From the IMG/VR virus record IMGVR_UViG_3300030328_001641, positions 1-28,958 of that record: DNA of 28,958 nt; one strand, written 5' to 3'. A program made the translations under genes and the position numbers. Numbering within the stretch: position 1 is the first letter of the stretch; every line of letters begins with the position of its first letter. The notes under the pieces are model-generated. The model did no database searches, was not told the origin of the DNA, and worked only from the letters and a program-made list of their open reading frames with translations. Of the stretch, positions 7,873 to 15,232 are shown one piece after another. Origin of the DNA: a virus.

Positions 7873-8074
7873 AAGTTCTCTTTAATAGTTCTGCTTCATC
7901 AAGCAGGGATTTCTTTTCTTTTACCACACGTTTCTTACGTGCAGTCTTTGGTTTAGCTAACTCTACCTTTGGTTCTGTTAATGCAAGGTACTTCTCAAAA
8001 TGCTGGAGTAATTCATCATCAGACTTAGACTCAAGCTCCTCAACAGTACAGTCTAAGAGTTCTTCGATGGTCAC
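7859..8074 (-). CDS. Small charged protein of unknown function (71 aa)
   Basis: A GTG-started frame coupled to the upstream RlpA-like gene by a GTGA overlap (8071-8074). The N-terminal 35 residues are acidic and helical (IEELLDCTVEELESKSDDEL), then a lysine-rich linker (KPKTARKKRVVKEKK) and a short C-terminal helix. The split charge suggests a small adaptor or DNA/protein-binding peptide, but no family is recognised. Confidence 0.6.
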   Translation of the reverse strand: MTIEELLDCTVEELESKSDDELLQHFEKYLALTEPKVELAKPKTARKKRVVKEKKSLLDEAELLKRTYGIT

Positions 8075-8478
8075 TTTACTTTATATTGTACGGTTGCAAC
8101 TCCCTTTAATTTATACTCAGGCATTACTTTACCTTTGTACTCCACTAGATTAGTGCCGACTAACTTACCCATCAAGTATGGCGTAAGGTCTAGCTTTCTA
8201 CCTTTGTTATATAGAGAACGTGATGGCCCTCTGTCTTGCACTACACCTACCACAACATTAGTACCATACTTTAACTCTAGCTGTGTACCAAATGGATAGT
8301 CTAGGCTTGCGATGTACGGCTTAGATGGATCAAACTTTTTACCGCTTGCCATTAAGTCACCCTTCTTGTAGCTGTCACCTTCCCCATAGTAGCTACACTC
8401 TGTAGTCTTGTATGCTTTGCCTTTGTTACTAGCCCATAGAATAGGAACGAGGGCTACGATTAGTATTAGTTTCTTCAT
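8071..8478 (-). CDS. RlpA-like double-psi beta-barrel protein, probably exported
   Basis: A 135-aa protein with a classical signal peptide (MKKLILIVALVPILWAS) and then one double-psi beta-barrel of the RlpA type: CSYYGEGD (28-35), MASGKKFDP, IASLDYPFGTQLEL (57-69), QDRGPSR (81-87) and a closing KLDLT (95-99). Members of this family include peptidoglycan lytic transglycosylases; the aspartate in DRGP and the following D of DLT are the conserved acids. It has no SPOR domain. It sits among replication genes rather than with a lysis cassette. It could act in the periplasm during infection, in lysis or in exclusion; the data do not decide. Confidence 0.8.
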   Translation of the reverse strand: MKKLILIVALVPILWASNKGKAYKTTECSYYGEGDSYKKGDLMASGKKFDPSKPYIASLDYPFGTQLELKYGTNVVVGVVQDRGPSRSLYNKGRKLDLTPYLMGKLVGTNLVEYKGKVMPEYKLKGVATVQYKVK

Positions 8479-8481
8479 GCG

Positions 8482-9054
8482 TTATCTTATTATAGTAAGT
8501 TTATCTTCAGCCGTATCAAACTCAAAGTCTGTTATCTTTTGCTTTTCTTCTAGCCACTTTATGTCTTCTGGTTTTATGACTAGGTTTTCTTTACGCCACG
8601 TGTCCATATCTTCAGCAGTTTGTAACCAAGCAAGAAGTTCTCTACGCCATACAGAAGAGTCTTTGAAATTGTACTCTAGCTCTTTAGCTTTAATCTGATT
8701 ACGAAGTGTATCTTTAAAGTATATTAAGACACCTGTATCAGTTTTCTTTAACGAAACCTGTGACCGAAGTTCAGCATAGATCGGGCCGTACTCTGTAGAA
8801 TTGTCGACGAGAAACTTAAACCCGTCCACTAACTTTACATACAGTGTGTTAGCTGTATAACCTGTCTCCTCTGAAGTTACTAATATATCTTTTTGATTGT
8901 TCAGTAGCTTATCTATAATCGGTTTTACTTTAGCTAAATTGTTTGCCGTGTAAGTTGAGCGTGAACTTACAGTACGCTCTCTTACTCTACGTAATAGTTC
9001 TGAATGATTCTTTAATTCAAGACTGCTGATATAATTATTCTCTGTTTTATCCAT
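8482..9054 (-). CDS. Protein of unknown function (190 aa)
   Basis: An ATG-started 190-aa frame ending 3 bp before the RlpA-like gene. The N-terminal half has a basic helix (SELLRRVRERTVSSRSTYTA) followed by a segment (SEETGYTANTLYVKLVDGFKFLVDN) that could be a helix-turn-helix-like unit: it reads like repressor proteins in which TANTLYVKL is a recognition helix. The C-terminal half is helical with several tryptophans (WRRELLAWLQ). DNA binding is a guess. Its leader region contains structured RNA copy B, which ends 17 bp upstream of the start codon; no ribosome site is visible in the AT-rich TTTAATTTAAT stretch. Confidence 0.65.
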   Translation of the reverse strand: MDKTENNYISSLELKNHSELLRRVRERTVSSRSTYTANNLAKVKPIIDKLLNNQKDILVTSEETGYTANTLYVKLVDGFKFLVDNSTEYGPIYAELRSQVSLKKTDTGVLIYFKDTLRNQIKAKELEYNFKDSSVWRRELLAWLQTAEDMDTWRKENLVIKPEDIKWLEEKQKITDFEFDTAEDKLTIIR

Positions 9055-9071
9055 ATTAAATTAAATTAAAT

Positions 9072-9157
9072 AAGATAGCGTAGTGTTTCTATAAGCATAA
9101 CATATATGTTGACTGACTCGTCACAGGATCTCCCTGCACACCATGCTACGCTATCTT
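9072..9157 (-). ncRNA. Structured RNA element, copy B
   Basis: An 86-nt element on the minus strand in the 128-bp gap between two genes. A perfect 12-bp outer helix pairs 9146-9157 with 9072-9083. Inside, on the minus strand: C, then ATGGTG (9144-9139), a hairpin TGCAGG-GAGAT-CCTGTG (9138-9122; four Watson-Crick pairs and two G-U), a variable part with the perfect palindrome AACATATATGTT (9099-9110), and GAAACA (9089-9084) directly against the 3' strand of the outer helix. Relative to copy A, two stem pairs switch from T-A or A-T to C-G or G-C on both sides. The outer helices are unrelated in sequence but alike in length and place. Weak short frames inside it do not look like a gene. Confidence 0.6.
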
Positions 9158-9182
9158 GGTTTATCATGACCAACAATAAAAG

Positions 9183-9605
9183 TTACGCATCGTCTTGCGA
9201 TAGCATAGCTTCCATACGTTTAATGAGTTCTTTACCGTCTTCTATATCACCGTTAGCAAAGGCAGCTTTCGCTCTCTTGAATAGCTTACTAGGTGTCTCG
9301 TTGCCAGTATTTTCTGGTGTCCACTTGTCAGCATCCTCCTTAGTGTAGATTACCAAGTCAGGATACTTCTCAGTTAACTCAGCCTTTAGTTCTTCACTTG
9401 TCTTACCGTTAGGTTTCAACGAGTTCTTTACTGTAGACCGTATCCTAGCACTAACTTGTTGATTAAGTAGTGCTAGTGTTTTCTCTTCACCGTACCTATT
9501 AACTGCATCAGCAGTAGTTTTGAATTCTGGTACGTGAAACTTAAAGCCTTCCCAGAGTCCACTCTGAAAATGCTCTACCCCGTATTTTGTGTTTACTTCT
9601 AACAT
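9183..9605 (-). CDS. Protein of unknown function (140 aa), first gene after the middle promoter
   Basis: An ATG-started protein with a lightly hydrophobic N-terminal beta region (GLWEGFKFHVPEFKTTADAV) followed by helices (GEEKTLALLNQQVSARIRSTVKNSLK) and an acidic C-terminal helical part ending in a DA-rich tail. The pattern of residue spacing in the AVNRYGEEKTLALLNQQVSA segment is what I have seen in phage proteins of unknown function close to replication genes; I do not assign a function. It is the first gene downstream of the predicted sigma-54 promoter at 9697-9712 (transcript leader of about 80 nt) and is followed by structured RNA copy B. Confidence 0.7.
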   Translation of the reverse strand: MLEVNTKYGVEHFQSGLWEGFKFHVPEFKTTADAVNRYGEEKTLALLNQQVSARIRSTVKNSLKPNGKTSEELKAELTEKYPDLVIYTKEDADKWTPENTGNETPSKLFKRAKAAFANGDIEDGKELIKRMEAMLSQDDA

Positions 9606-9866
9606 ATGTTTACCTATCTGTTATTAATGCACGTATAACTGTTAGTGCAATAAATTTTTTTCTTCATTGAATTAAATTTTCAATAGTATTATATAAGCAG
9701 GAATCATGCCAACTGTTATAACTGTTGAAAAATAAATTTATAATCTTCGTTTTTGTTTGTAGAGTAGGAAGTTTGCTTCGATGCAACGACCTGCACTATG
9801 ACCAATAGCAGTATTATTGTTTCCCGTTGTAATATTCTTCACGCTTTATAACCTATCGCAACGTTT
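9606..9866 (-). other. Intergenic control region between the two minus-strand operons
   Basis: A 261-bp gap, large for this genome. It contains the predicted sigma-54 promoter (9697-9712), three TAAC(A/T)GTT-type sites (9636-9644, 9711-9719, 9720-9728), and a dyad of TTGC and GCAA arms around TCGA (about 9772-9785) roughly 60-75 bp upstream of the -24 element, the distance range of an enhancer site. The 9636-9644 site is itself nested between GCAC and GTGC (9630-9648). A TATAAT on the minus strand (9693-9688) could serve as a sigma-70 -10, but no -35 stands at 16-18 bp. No rho-independent terminator is evident after the activator gene, so some read-through from the upstream operon is likely. 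I see no gene in the gap. Confidence 0.6.
9697..9712 (-). promoter_or_regulatory. Predicted sigma-54 (-24/-12) promoter for the second replication operon
   Basis: On the minus strand the sequence reads TTGGCATGATTCCTGCTT. It has GG (9710-9709) and GC (9698-9697) separated by exactly 10 bases and matches the sigma-54 consensus TGGCACG-N4-TTGCW at 10 of 12 defined positions. The expected start of transcription is near 9685, about 80 nt before the ATG at 9605. Two tandem AACTGTT sites abut it upstream. The gene just upstream encodes a sigma-54 activator ATPase. Confidence 0.6.
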
Positions 9867-10640
9867 TTAGTACCGTGTGAAATCCAAATAGGCTGGACCT
9901 AAAACTTTGTATTGCTTTGCCAGCCTTAGTAACTCACGTACGTTTCCTTTAAGTCTATAGTTACCATCATAAACATTAGAGCATACCCTAGTCCAAAGAT
10001 CGTTTGCTTCTTCAGAGGTAAAGCCTAAGCCATAGTGATCTAGTATAAGCTTGATGTCTCCAAGTCTCCGACGCAAAGGTTTAATCTCTAGCTTGAACGT
10101 CGCTATCCTGTGGTATAGATCGTCACGGAAAGAACTGTCTAGATTATTTGTAGCAAAGACAAACCTACCTGTAAATTCTGTGTCTTCATTCTCACCTATC
10201 CTACGAAACCTACGAGTCTCTATAAGTCTAAGCAACATGGTCTGTATAGAAGGAGAGATGTCGCCTATCTCATCCATGAAGATCGTACCCTTGGATGCAG
10301 CTACTAGTAACCCCATACGATTTGATACTGCTCCTGTATAGCTTCCCTTTACATGACCAAAGAGTTCGCTCTGTATCATATTCTCAGGCATAGCCGATAG
10401 ATTCAATGCTATGAATCTACCGCTACGCCTGTTGTGTAGCCTTCGAGCTACAAGTTCTTTACCTGTACCACTCTCACCAGTAACAAGTACAGTATCATCT
10501 AGTGTCGCAAGCTTATCTGCCATCTGTAACATATGAATACAGTCTCCATCTTGTGTGGCGAACATATACTCTAGGTTAGGTTCAGCAGATTCTATAAGTT
10601 TCTTAGCTTGCTCTCTAAGTTTATCACTTTGCGACTTCAT
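9867..10640 (-). CDS. Orphan sigma-54 activator AAA+ ATPase (no receiver, no HTH)
   Basis: A 257-aa protein made almost entirely of the sigma-54 interaction (bEBP) AAA+ domain. Visible motifs: Walker A GESGTGKE (55-62), the sigma-54 contact loop as GSYTGA (99-104, consensus GAFTGA), Walker [11 protein letters not shown] (118-127), sensor [10 protein letters not shown], the arginine-finger region FRDDLYHRI (171-179), and sensor II GNVREL (232-237). Normal activators carry an N-terminal regulatory domain and a C-terminal helix-turn-helix; here about 30 residues precede the motor and about 20 follow it, so neither is present. The predicted role is ATP-driven opening of sigma-54 RNA polymerase complexes. 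ATG start overlaps the upstream gene by 17 bp. Use of the domain for a non-transcription AAA+ task is the main alternative, but the retained contact loop argues against it. Confidence 0.88.
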   Translation of the reverse strand: MKSQSDKLREQAKKLIESAEPNLEYMFATQDGDCIHMLQMADKLATLDDTVLVTGESGTGKELVARRLHNRRSGRFIALNLSAMPENMIQSELFGHVKGSYTGAVSNRMGLLVAASKGTIFMDEIGDISPSIQTMLLRLIETRRFRRIGENEDTEFTGRFVFATNNLDSSFRDDLYHRIATFKLEIKPLRRRLGDIKLILDHYGLGFTSEEANDLWTRVCSNVYDGNYRLKGNVRELLRLAKQYKVLGPAYLDFTRY

Positions 10641-11505
10641 TAAACTTCTTATCCACTAAGTTAATAAACTCTTTCTCTATATCCTTTACCTTATCTACAC
10701 CAGATACATCATACCAAAAGATAAGTTCCGAACTGTCCTGCTGTATGGCTATGTCTTCTGGCTTAAGTGAACCCGATCTTATCTGTGTACCGTAACCACC
10801 TGACTGATAGTAACCGAACTTCTTGCGTATCCAATCTGGTTCTAGTTCTTGCAGGTGGAATAAAAATCTACGCATCATAAACGTAGAACATAAAGCTACA
10901 CACAACTTGTCTATGTCCATCATCTCTTGGAAGTTTTTAACCTTAACATATGTTACGTGTACATCTTCTCCTGCACGACAAGGAAACGTAGCAATGACTT
11001 CACACCCGTAGCCCAGGGTTTCTAAGTGATCTATTGCTTTGTATATTAAAGCTCCCCTATGAAAGTAACACTCCTCTGGTATACCGCAATGATTCCAACA
11101 GTTAACATACACAGTAAGTAGTCTCTTACCTGCAGCGATTACTGTATCTGTTTCCTCTTCGTCAAGGAAGTGTTCGGGACTTGCGTCTGTAACAGCAGCC
11201 TCGATGTTTATTACACCACCAGCTACACTAGGCACGAAGTCTGTTAGGTATTCTTCTAGTGGAGCTATAGAGTCTGTAACTTTCTCGTCCACCTCTATCT
11301 TTTCTAGTCTATCTATACCCCAACCGCCAGCGTCTAGCAGGAAGATGGCCTCGATCCAAGACTTTGTACCGTACCACTCGTCACTTTTAGTTTCCTCATT
11401 ACTGGAGTAGGAGTTTAGTTTTTCTACGTCACTCGTAAAAGGAGTGTCGTCTAGTCTATCGCGGAACTCATCCCACTCTAGAATTGTTTTCTTTATTATC
11501 TTCAT
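10624..11505 (-). CDS. CobT/DUF7192-like partner of the MoxR/CobS ATPase
   Basis: A 293-aa protein. Residues 40-70 ([24 protein letters not shown]) fit the opening of a phage family known to me as DUF7192, often annotated CobT-like. Residues from about 130 resemble a von Willebrand A-like Rossmann unit: a strand LLTVYVNCW, a helix [20 protein letters not shown], then strand IATF and a long helical end. The metal-site DxSxS motif of true VWA domains is not seen. MoxR-type AAA+ proteins are usually paired with a VWA protein, and here the ATPase is encoded two genes upstream in the same operon. Start ATG 11505 follows a TAAAAAGAACC leader shared with the next gene upstream. It overlaps the activator gene by 17 bp. 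Confidence 0.6.
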   Translation of the reverse strand: MKIIKKTILEWDEFRDRLDDTPFTSDVEKLNSYSSNEETKSDEWYGTKSWIEAIFLLDAGGWGIDRLEKIEVDEKVTDSIAPLEEYLTDFVPSVAGGVINIEAAVTDASPEHFLDEEETDTVIAAGKRLLTVYVNCWNHCGIPEECYFHRGALIYKAIDHLETLGYGCEVIATFPCRAGEDVHVTYVKVKNFQEMMDIDKLCVALCSTFMMRRFLFHLQELEPDWIRKKFGYYQSGGYGTQIRSGSLKPEDIAIQQDSSELIFWYDVSGVDKVKDIEKEFINLVDKKFNEVAK

Positions 11506-11785
11506 GGTTCTTTTTAATTACTCTTAATTTTTCTACACCTATATCTCTTTGCTTACACTTCCTCATAAACTGTAGCTTAGTTAACTGTTTATCTAGCTTC
11601 CATATAATATCATTAAAAGGTACGTGATCTACTAAATCTAAGTGCATACCTAGTAGCATACCTAATGGCTGTAGTATTTGTGAAGCAGCCTCGTCACTTT
11701 CAACGAATAGATAAGCAGTTATGTACTTTATAATGTCTTGTTCTGTATAGTCCTTATCTGGATCTAACTTAAGTTCTATGTTCAT
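11468..11785 (-). CDS. Protein of unknown function (105 aa)
   Basis: An ATG-started frame between the CobS-like ATPase and the CobT-like protein, overlapping the latter by 38 bp. It is helical: an acidic N-terminal part, a hydrophobic segment (ILQPLGMLLGMHLDLVDHV) that is amphipathic rather than transmembrane, and a basic tail. Its position inside the ATPase pair suggests it belongs to the same complex, but I see no motif. The leader repeats the AAAAAGAACC sequence directly before the ATG. Confidence 0.6.
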   Translation of the reverse strand: MNIELKLDPDKDYTEQDIIKYITAYLFVESDEAASQILQPLGMLLGMHLDLVDHVPFNDIIWKLDKQLTKLQFMRKCKQRDIGVEKLRVIKKNHEDNKENNSRVG

Positions 11786-11793
11786 GGTTCTTT

Positions 11794-12846
11794 TTAGAAT
11801 GGTACTTCTTTATCTACTATATCCTTTACATCCTCTGGTACTTCAACTTCTTTTACCTTTGGCTTAGGATCTTCTGTCTTAGGAGTGATAGGCTTACGCT
11901 TCTCTGTGTAGACATCGAGTAGCCTACTGCGAGCGTCACCTTTCACTGATCTAAATACCGTAGCATCTAGCGTATCAAACTCATCCCAACCTGAGATAGC
12001 TTGCAACTTAATGCACTGGTCTAGGTTACGACTAGAGAATATGATACGTATCTTCTTGGACACTGCATACTTTCTCATACTTTGGAAACGGTCTACGAAT
12101 TTATCAAGCTGTACCTCAGTAATGTAAGGCTTGTCTACTCTAGCGTAGGTTTGTTTGATCCAACCTTTTTCTGCTGCAGTATCATAAGGCCACTCTATAC
12201 ATACGAACTCATTGAGTAAGGCTACATCGAGAGCGTTACGTCCTACGTATTCTCTGTCTGGACCTAGACCCCAAGTGTTTGCGGTACACATGAGTCTACA
12301 GTCAGGGTGTACCTCTTGCATACCGTACGGCATAAAGATATGACCGCTTGTTATACCTTTAATAGTCATAAGTACATTAGAGTTGCCGTTGTCCATCTCA
12401 TCTATACAGACTAGACCTCCCTCTTGTATCACCTTAGTGAACACACCGGGTACGTAGTTTCCACTGGAGTTGTTGAACCCTATAAGATCATGAGTTGCTG
12501 TCTGCTTGTTCACTTGTCGTATAGCATAGTGCTTACAACCTAGTGCTTTCGATACAGCATGAGTTACCCTAGTCTTTCCGCTGCCTGTAGGTCCGATAAG
12601 CATGGCAGGTAGACCTGCTGCTAGTGTACTTATCAATGGCTTAGTCTGATAGTGCTGTCCCTCTACGGTACTATGATTAGTAACGTTGTGCTTTATGATC
12701 TGTTTGATCTCTAGTTTTTGCGGAGCTTGATGCTGTATCGCATCAACTCTTTTCTCTAACTCTTCAAACCAAAGTTTAAAGTTTGGTTCTACTATATCTG
12801 CTACCTCTTTGGATAATCCAGTTACCCACTTATTTTCTTCTGTCAT
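11794..12846 (-). CDS. MoxR/CobS-like AAA+ ATPase
   Basis: A 350-aa AAA_5-type ATPase. From the ATG at 12846: helical N-terminal region to about 65, Walker A GPTGSGKT (85-92), Walker B VCIDEMD (146-152), sensor I in CTANTWGLG with N190, and a GRNALDVALLNEF segment (202-214) where CobS and MoxR have their arginine-finger helix. The order is that of CobS, the AAA+ subunit of cobaltochelatase, and of MoxR chaperones; phages carry many such genes with unknown clients. The C-terminal 70 residues are charged and disordered. ATG 12846 is preferred over a start at 12900 because it reduces overlap with the upstream gene from 71 to 17 bp and has AAGAACC just upstream. Confidence 0.82.
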   Translation of the reverse strand: MTEENKWVTGLSKEVADIVEPNFKLWFEELEKRVDAIQHQAPQKLEIKQIIKHNVTNHSTVEGQHYQTKPLISTLAAGLPAMLIGPTGSGKTRVTHAVSKALGCKHYAIRQVNKQTATHDLIGFNNSSGNYVPGVFTKVIQEGGLVCIDEMDNGNSNVLMTIKGITSGHIFMPYGMQEVHPDCRLMCTANTWGLGPDREYVGRNALDVALLNEFVCIEWPYDTAAEKGWIKQTYARVDKPYITEVQLDKFVDRFQSMRKYAVSKKIRIIFSSRNLDQCIKLQAISGWDEFDTLDATVFRSVKGDARSRLLDVYTEKRKPITPKTEDPKPKVKEVEVPEDVKDIVDKEVPF

Positions 12847-13144
12847 TGTTTTGGTTCTTATCTTTGTTTTTCTTCTTGTACTGTATACTGAATGAATCAA
12901 TTGCTGTATGAATCATGTCTACGTTTTTGTCTGTCTTAAAAACTATACAGTAAAAATCTTCTTCACCTATTTCTATATCTACTACGTTCTCTAAAGAGTA
13001 GCCGTTAATTCTACCTATCTCTGCAAGTTTTTCTAACGCACTAGGTATCATATCAATCAAAGATTCTAAGGTATCGTGATTGTCTACCTGTACTATGTGA
13101 GTATGGGGTAGGTCTATGTATTCTTTATCTTCTGGATTGTTCAT
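12830..13144 (-). CDS. Protein of unknown function (104 aa)
   Basis: I place the start at ATG 13144 (MNNPEDKEYI), which forms ATGA with the stop of the upstream small membrane protein. A start at 13210 would read through most of that gene in another frame and is unlikely. The protein is alpha/beta with strands HTHIVQVDN and DVEIGEEDFYCIVFKTD-like segments and ends in a strongly basic tail (KKKNKDKNQNN). No family recognised. Confidence 0.68.
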   Translation of the reverse strand: MNNPEDKEYIDLPHTHIVQVDNHDTLESLIDMIPSALEKLAEIGRINGYSLENVVDIEIGEEDFYCIVFKTDKNVDMIHTAIDSFSIQYKKKNKDKNQNNDRRK

Positions 13145-13251
13145 GGGTAGAATAGTAAGTAGCCTAAACCTATGCCAGCTAACCAAACAAAGCCAGCAAA
13201 TGAAACCCACTTTAACATTACCTGTAACCTATCTATCGTTGTTAGTTTCAT
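13141..13251 (-). CDS. Very small membrane protein (36 aa)
   Basis: A 36-codon frame fills the space between two genes exactly, with ATGA overlaps at both ends (13248-13251 and 13141-13144). The peptide begins MKLTTIDRLQVMLKW and continues into a hydrophobic helix of about 18 residues (VSFAGFVWLAGIGLGYLLF) ending in YP. It has a basic N-terminal side and a single transmembrane segment. Double translational coupling and the clean helix make it a real gene despite its size. The function is unknown; a single-helix inner-membrane peptide could affect host envelope processes, or lysis timing. Confidence 0.68.
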   Translation of the reverse strand: MKLTTIDRLQVMLKWVSFAGFVWLAGIGLGYLLFYP

Positions 13252-13460
13252 CTTCTTAGGCTGTAGTCTCTAGGTGGTAGTATAGTTACAGGGTAATCGA
13301 TCAATGGTGTATCGTACATCTCATCTACTATACCGTAGGTTCCCCTACCTGCTGTAACTTGCATCGTATTAATACCAAACTTCTTCTTTTTTAATATAGA
13401 TTGTTTATTATCTATCAAGTCTAGGTATTCTACTATTTGTTTTAATGTAGCGTTGTTCAT
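13248..13460 (-). CDS. Small protein of unknown function (70 aa)
   Basis: An ATG-started protein with a helical N-terminal half (LKQIVEYLDLIDNKQSILKKK) and a beta-rich second half ending in PPRDYSLRR. The upstream stop and this start share one base (TAATG) and the downstream gene overlaps by ATGA, so it lies in a coupled chain of four short genes. No family recognised. Confidence 0.6.
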   Translation of the reverse strand: MNNATLKQIVEYLDLIDNKQSILKKKKFGINTMQVTAGRGTYGIVDEMYDTPLIDYPVTILPPRDYSLRR

Positions 13461-13663
13461 TAGCCAACTAATCCTTTCACTAGGTTTTCTATTCCTTGGT
13501 TTTCCATATCTACCAAGTGTATTATCTCTGCATTTATTTCTTCTAGCTCTAGTTGCTTTCCATCTTTGTACACTTGGTATACTTCACTCTCTACCAGATC
13601 ACCGCGTGGTTCGATCAGTAGCTTAACAGCTTTAGCTTGTTCTAGTTTTATAGGGTCTATCAT
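13460..13663 (-). CDS. Small protein of unknown function (67 aa)
   Basis: An ATG-started protein following the helicase gene by 15 bp, acidic and helical, with a short beta hairpin in the middle (LIEPRGDLVESEVYQVYKDG). It overlaps the next gene by one base. No recognisable motif. It may work with the helicase by position, but this is only context. Confidence 0.58.
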   Translation of the reverse strand: MIDPIKLEQAKAVKLLIEPRGDLVESEVYQVYKDGKQLELEEINAEIIHLVDMENQGIENLVKGLVG

Positions 13664-13678
13664 AGTTTGTCTTTCTTG

Positions 13679-15232
13679 TTATTTAGTTTCATTGTTTTGT
13701 ATCACGTTAAGATTCTCTTCCTCTAGTTCTTGGTACTCATCTTTGGTAGCTACATCTTGTTGTACTGTACCGTTAGTGAATACGTTAACCCAATTCTCTC
13801 TAGCACCTACGCTTGCGTTGATGCAGTCTAGCTTGGCCTCTACTCTAGCACACACTTTCTCTTCTATGGTGTCCTTGTACCACACAACATCTTGAGTTGT
13901 GTCAGACATAGAAGTAATTCTGTGTCCTCTGCCTAGTGCTTGTACTAAATCTATGGCTGACCAAGTAGGAGGTATGATTATATGTCGTGGCCTACCTTGC
14001 TCTGTGTCATGGTGTAAACTTATACCTACTCCACCTGATCGCATAGTAAATAGCATAATATCTGCCTTGCCTGTCTGGAATAACTGACGCTGTGCCTCAC
14101 GTTTAGCAGGTGTTTGTCCTCCAACTATGAATGCTATCCTAGATTCATCGACACCTTCTTTGACTAGTTCTTTGTATACAGTACGCATAGGTTCAACAAA
14201 GTTACAGACAACTATAGTCTGTCTGCCTTGTTCAACTGTATCTATCGCACGTTTAGCCATACGTGAAGCACGTACTAGTTCTGCTCCTTCTCTAAACTTT
14301 TGCATAGCTACTAGCATCTCGTTCCAACCAAAGTGTGTGTTACGATCCATCTCTCTACACTTGGCAAGGAAAGCCTCGTAGTACGAGTCGTATTGCTGGC
14401 GTTCCTCTGCAGTTTCAAACTCTATAAGTCTGCATCGAGTGTGAGTTTTAAATTTGTAGCGTACCTTTGGTACAAAGACAGCGTAGTCTTCCATACGTTT
14501 ACGTAGTCTAGTCATTGACGCTTGGCATAGAGAACTAGGATGACTATGTAATGCTATGTCACGTAGTAGTTCTGTTATGTTATCTTCTGTACAAGGTAGC
14601 TCTCCGTACTTCATACCTACACCTTGCACTACGCTACGTGCTTCGCTTACTTTCTGGTATGGTGTAGCACTTACAAAGATACGTTTGACTCCTTTGGGTA
14701 TAGACCAAGCGATTTGTGTTTGGCTACTTGTGTCATTCTTTAGTCCTTGGCATTCATCAAAGACTACGAGAGATGGTAGACGTGAAGCCTTCCAAGCGTA
14801 GGTGTACGTCTCGTACGTAGGATGCTTGAACTTTTCCCAGTATAAATCACCTGCTTTACCTCTGAATGCAGCGTAGCTTATGGTCATTATTTTACCTAGT
14901 AATCCAAACTGTTTTATAACTTCTTCAGTTTGAGGTATGACAGCAGCAGGAGTAACCCATAGAATAGGCATAGGAAACTCTGATTGCATCTCAATTAGGT
15001 TGTTTTCTAGGAGATACTTTATTACTGGCATAATGATATAGGTTTTACCTAGACCAGCATGAGCTTGGAGTAGGATACCTTGTTGTGTTTGTAGCTTAAT
15101 AGCTGCATCAGTTGCAGCTTTAAGTTGAAAGGGCAAAGCTTTCGCCCCTGACTTTGTTATCATAGATAACAGTGCGTCCTCTACTATATGAGAGGTACAC
15201 TCTATCGAGTGTTTCTTATCTGGTAGGTTCAT
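13679..15232 (-). CDS. SF2 DNA helicase (DEAD/SNF2-like)
   Basis: A 517-aa superfamily 2 helicase. A Q-motif-like LPFQLKAA is at 33-40, motif I AHAGLGKT at 57-64, motif Ia WVTPAAV at 92-98, motif II as FDECQ (158-162; DECQ in place of DEAH), motif III VSATP at 187-191, motif IV region RQTIVVCNF, motif V SGGVGISLHH and motif VI ALGRGHRI. The motif VI and V forms are closest to SNF2/phage UvsW-type remodelling helicases. The role is likely strand unwinding or branch handling in replication or recombination. Start ATG 15232 forms ATGA with the upstream gene's stop. Confidence 0.87.
   Translation of the reverse strand: MNLPDKKHSIECTSHIVEDALLSMITKSGAKALPFQLKAATDAAIKLQTQQGILLQAHAGLGKTYIIMPVIKYLLENNLIEMQSEFPMPILWVTPAAVIPQTEEVIKQFGLLGKIMTISYAAFRGKAGDLYWEKFKHPTYETYTYAWKASRLPSLVVFDECQGLKNDTSSQTQIAWSIPKGVKRIFVSATPYQKVSEARSVVQGVGMKYGELPCTEDNITELLRDIALHSHPSSLCQASMTRLRKRMEDYAVFVPKVRYKFKTHTRCRLIEFETAEERQQYDSYYEAFLAKCREMDRNTHFGWNEMLVAMQKFREGAELVRASRMAKRAIDTVEQGRQTIVVCNFVEPMRTVYKELVKEGVDESRIAFIVGGQTPAKREAQRQLFQTGKADIMLFTMRSGGVGISLHHDTEQGRPRHIIIPPTWSAIDLVQALGRGHRITSMSDTTQDVVWYKDTIEEKVCARVEAKLDCINASVGARENWVNVFTNGTVQQDVATKDEYQELEEENLNVIQNNETK

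Noticed and set aside
9099-9110. AACATATATGTT as an independent operator
   Set aside because: It lies inside structured element B at the place of its third hairpin and is not repeated elsewhere that I found.
4864-9144. Conserved short peptide MVCREIL in both elements
   Set aside because: In copy B the frame stops after seven codons. The third-base changes that look synonymous are explained by hairpin pairing.
9740-9866. tRNA or terminator in the 261-bp gap
   Set aside because: The GTTGC/GCAA pairing is short and has no T-run. No cloverleaf with a TTC loop could be formed.
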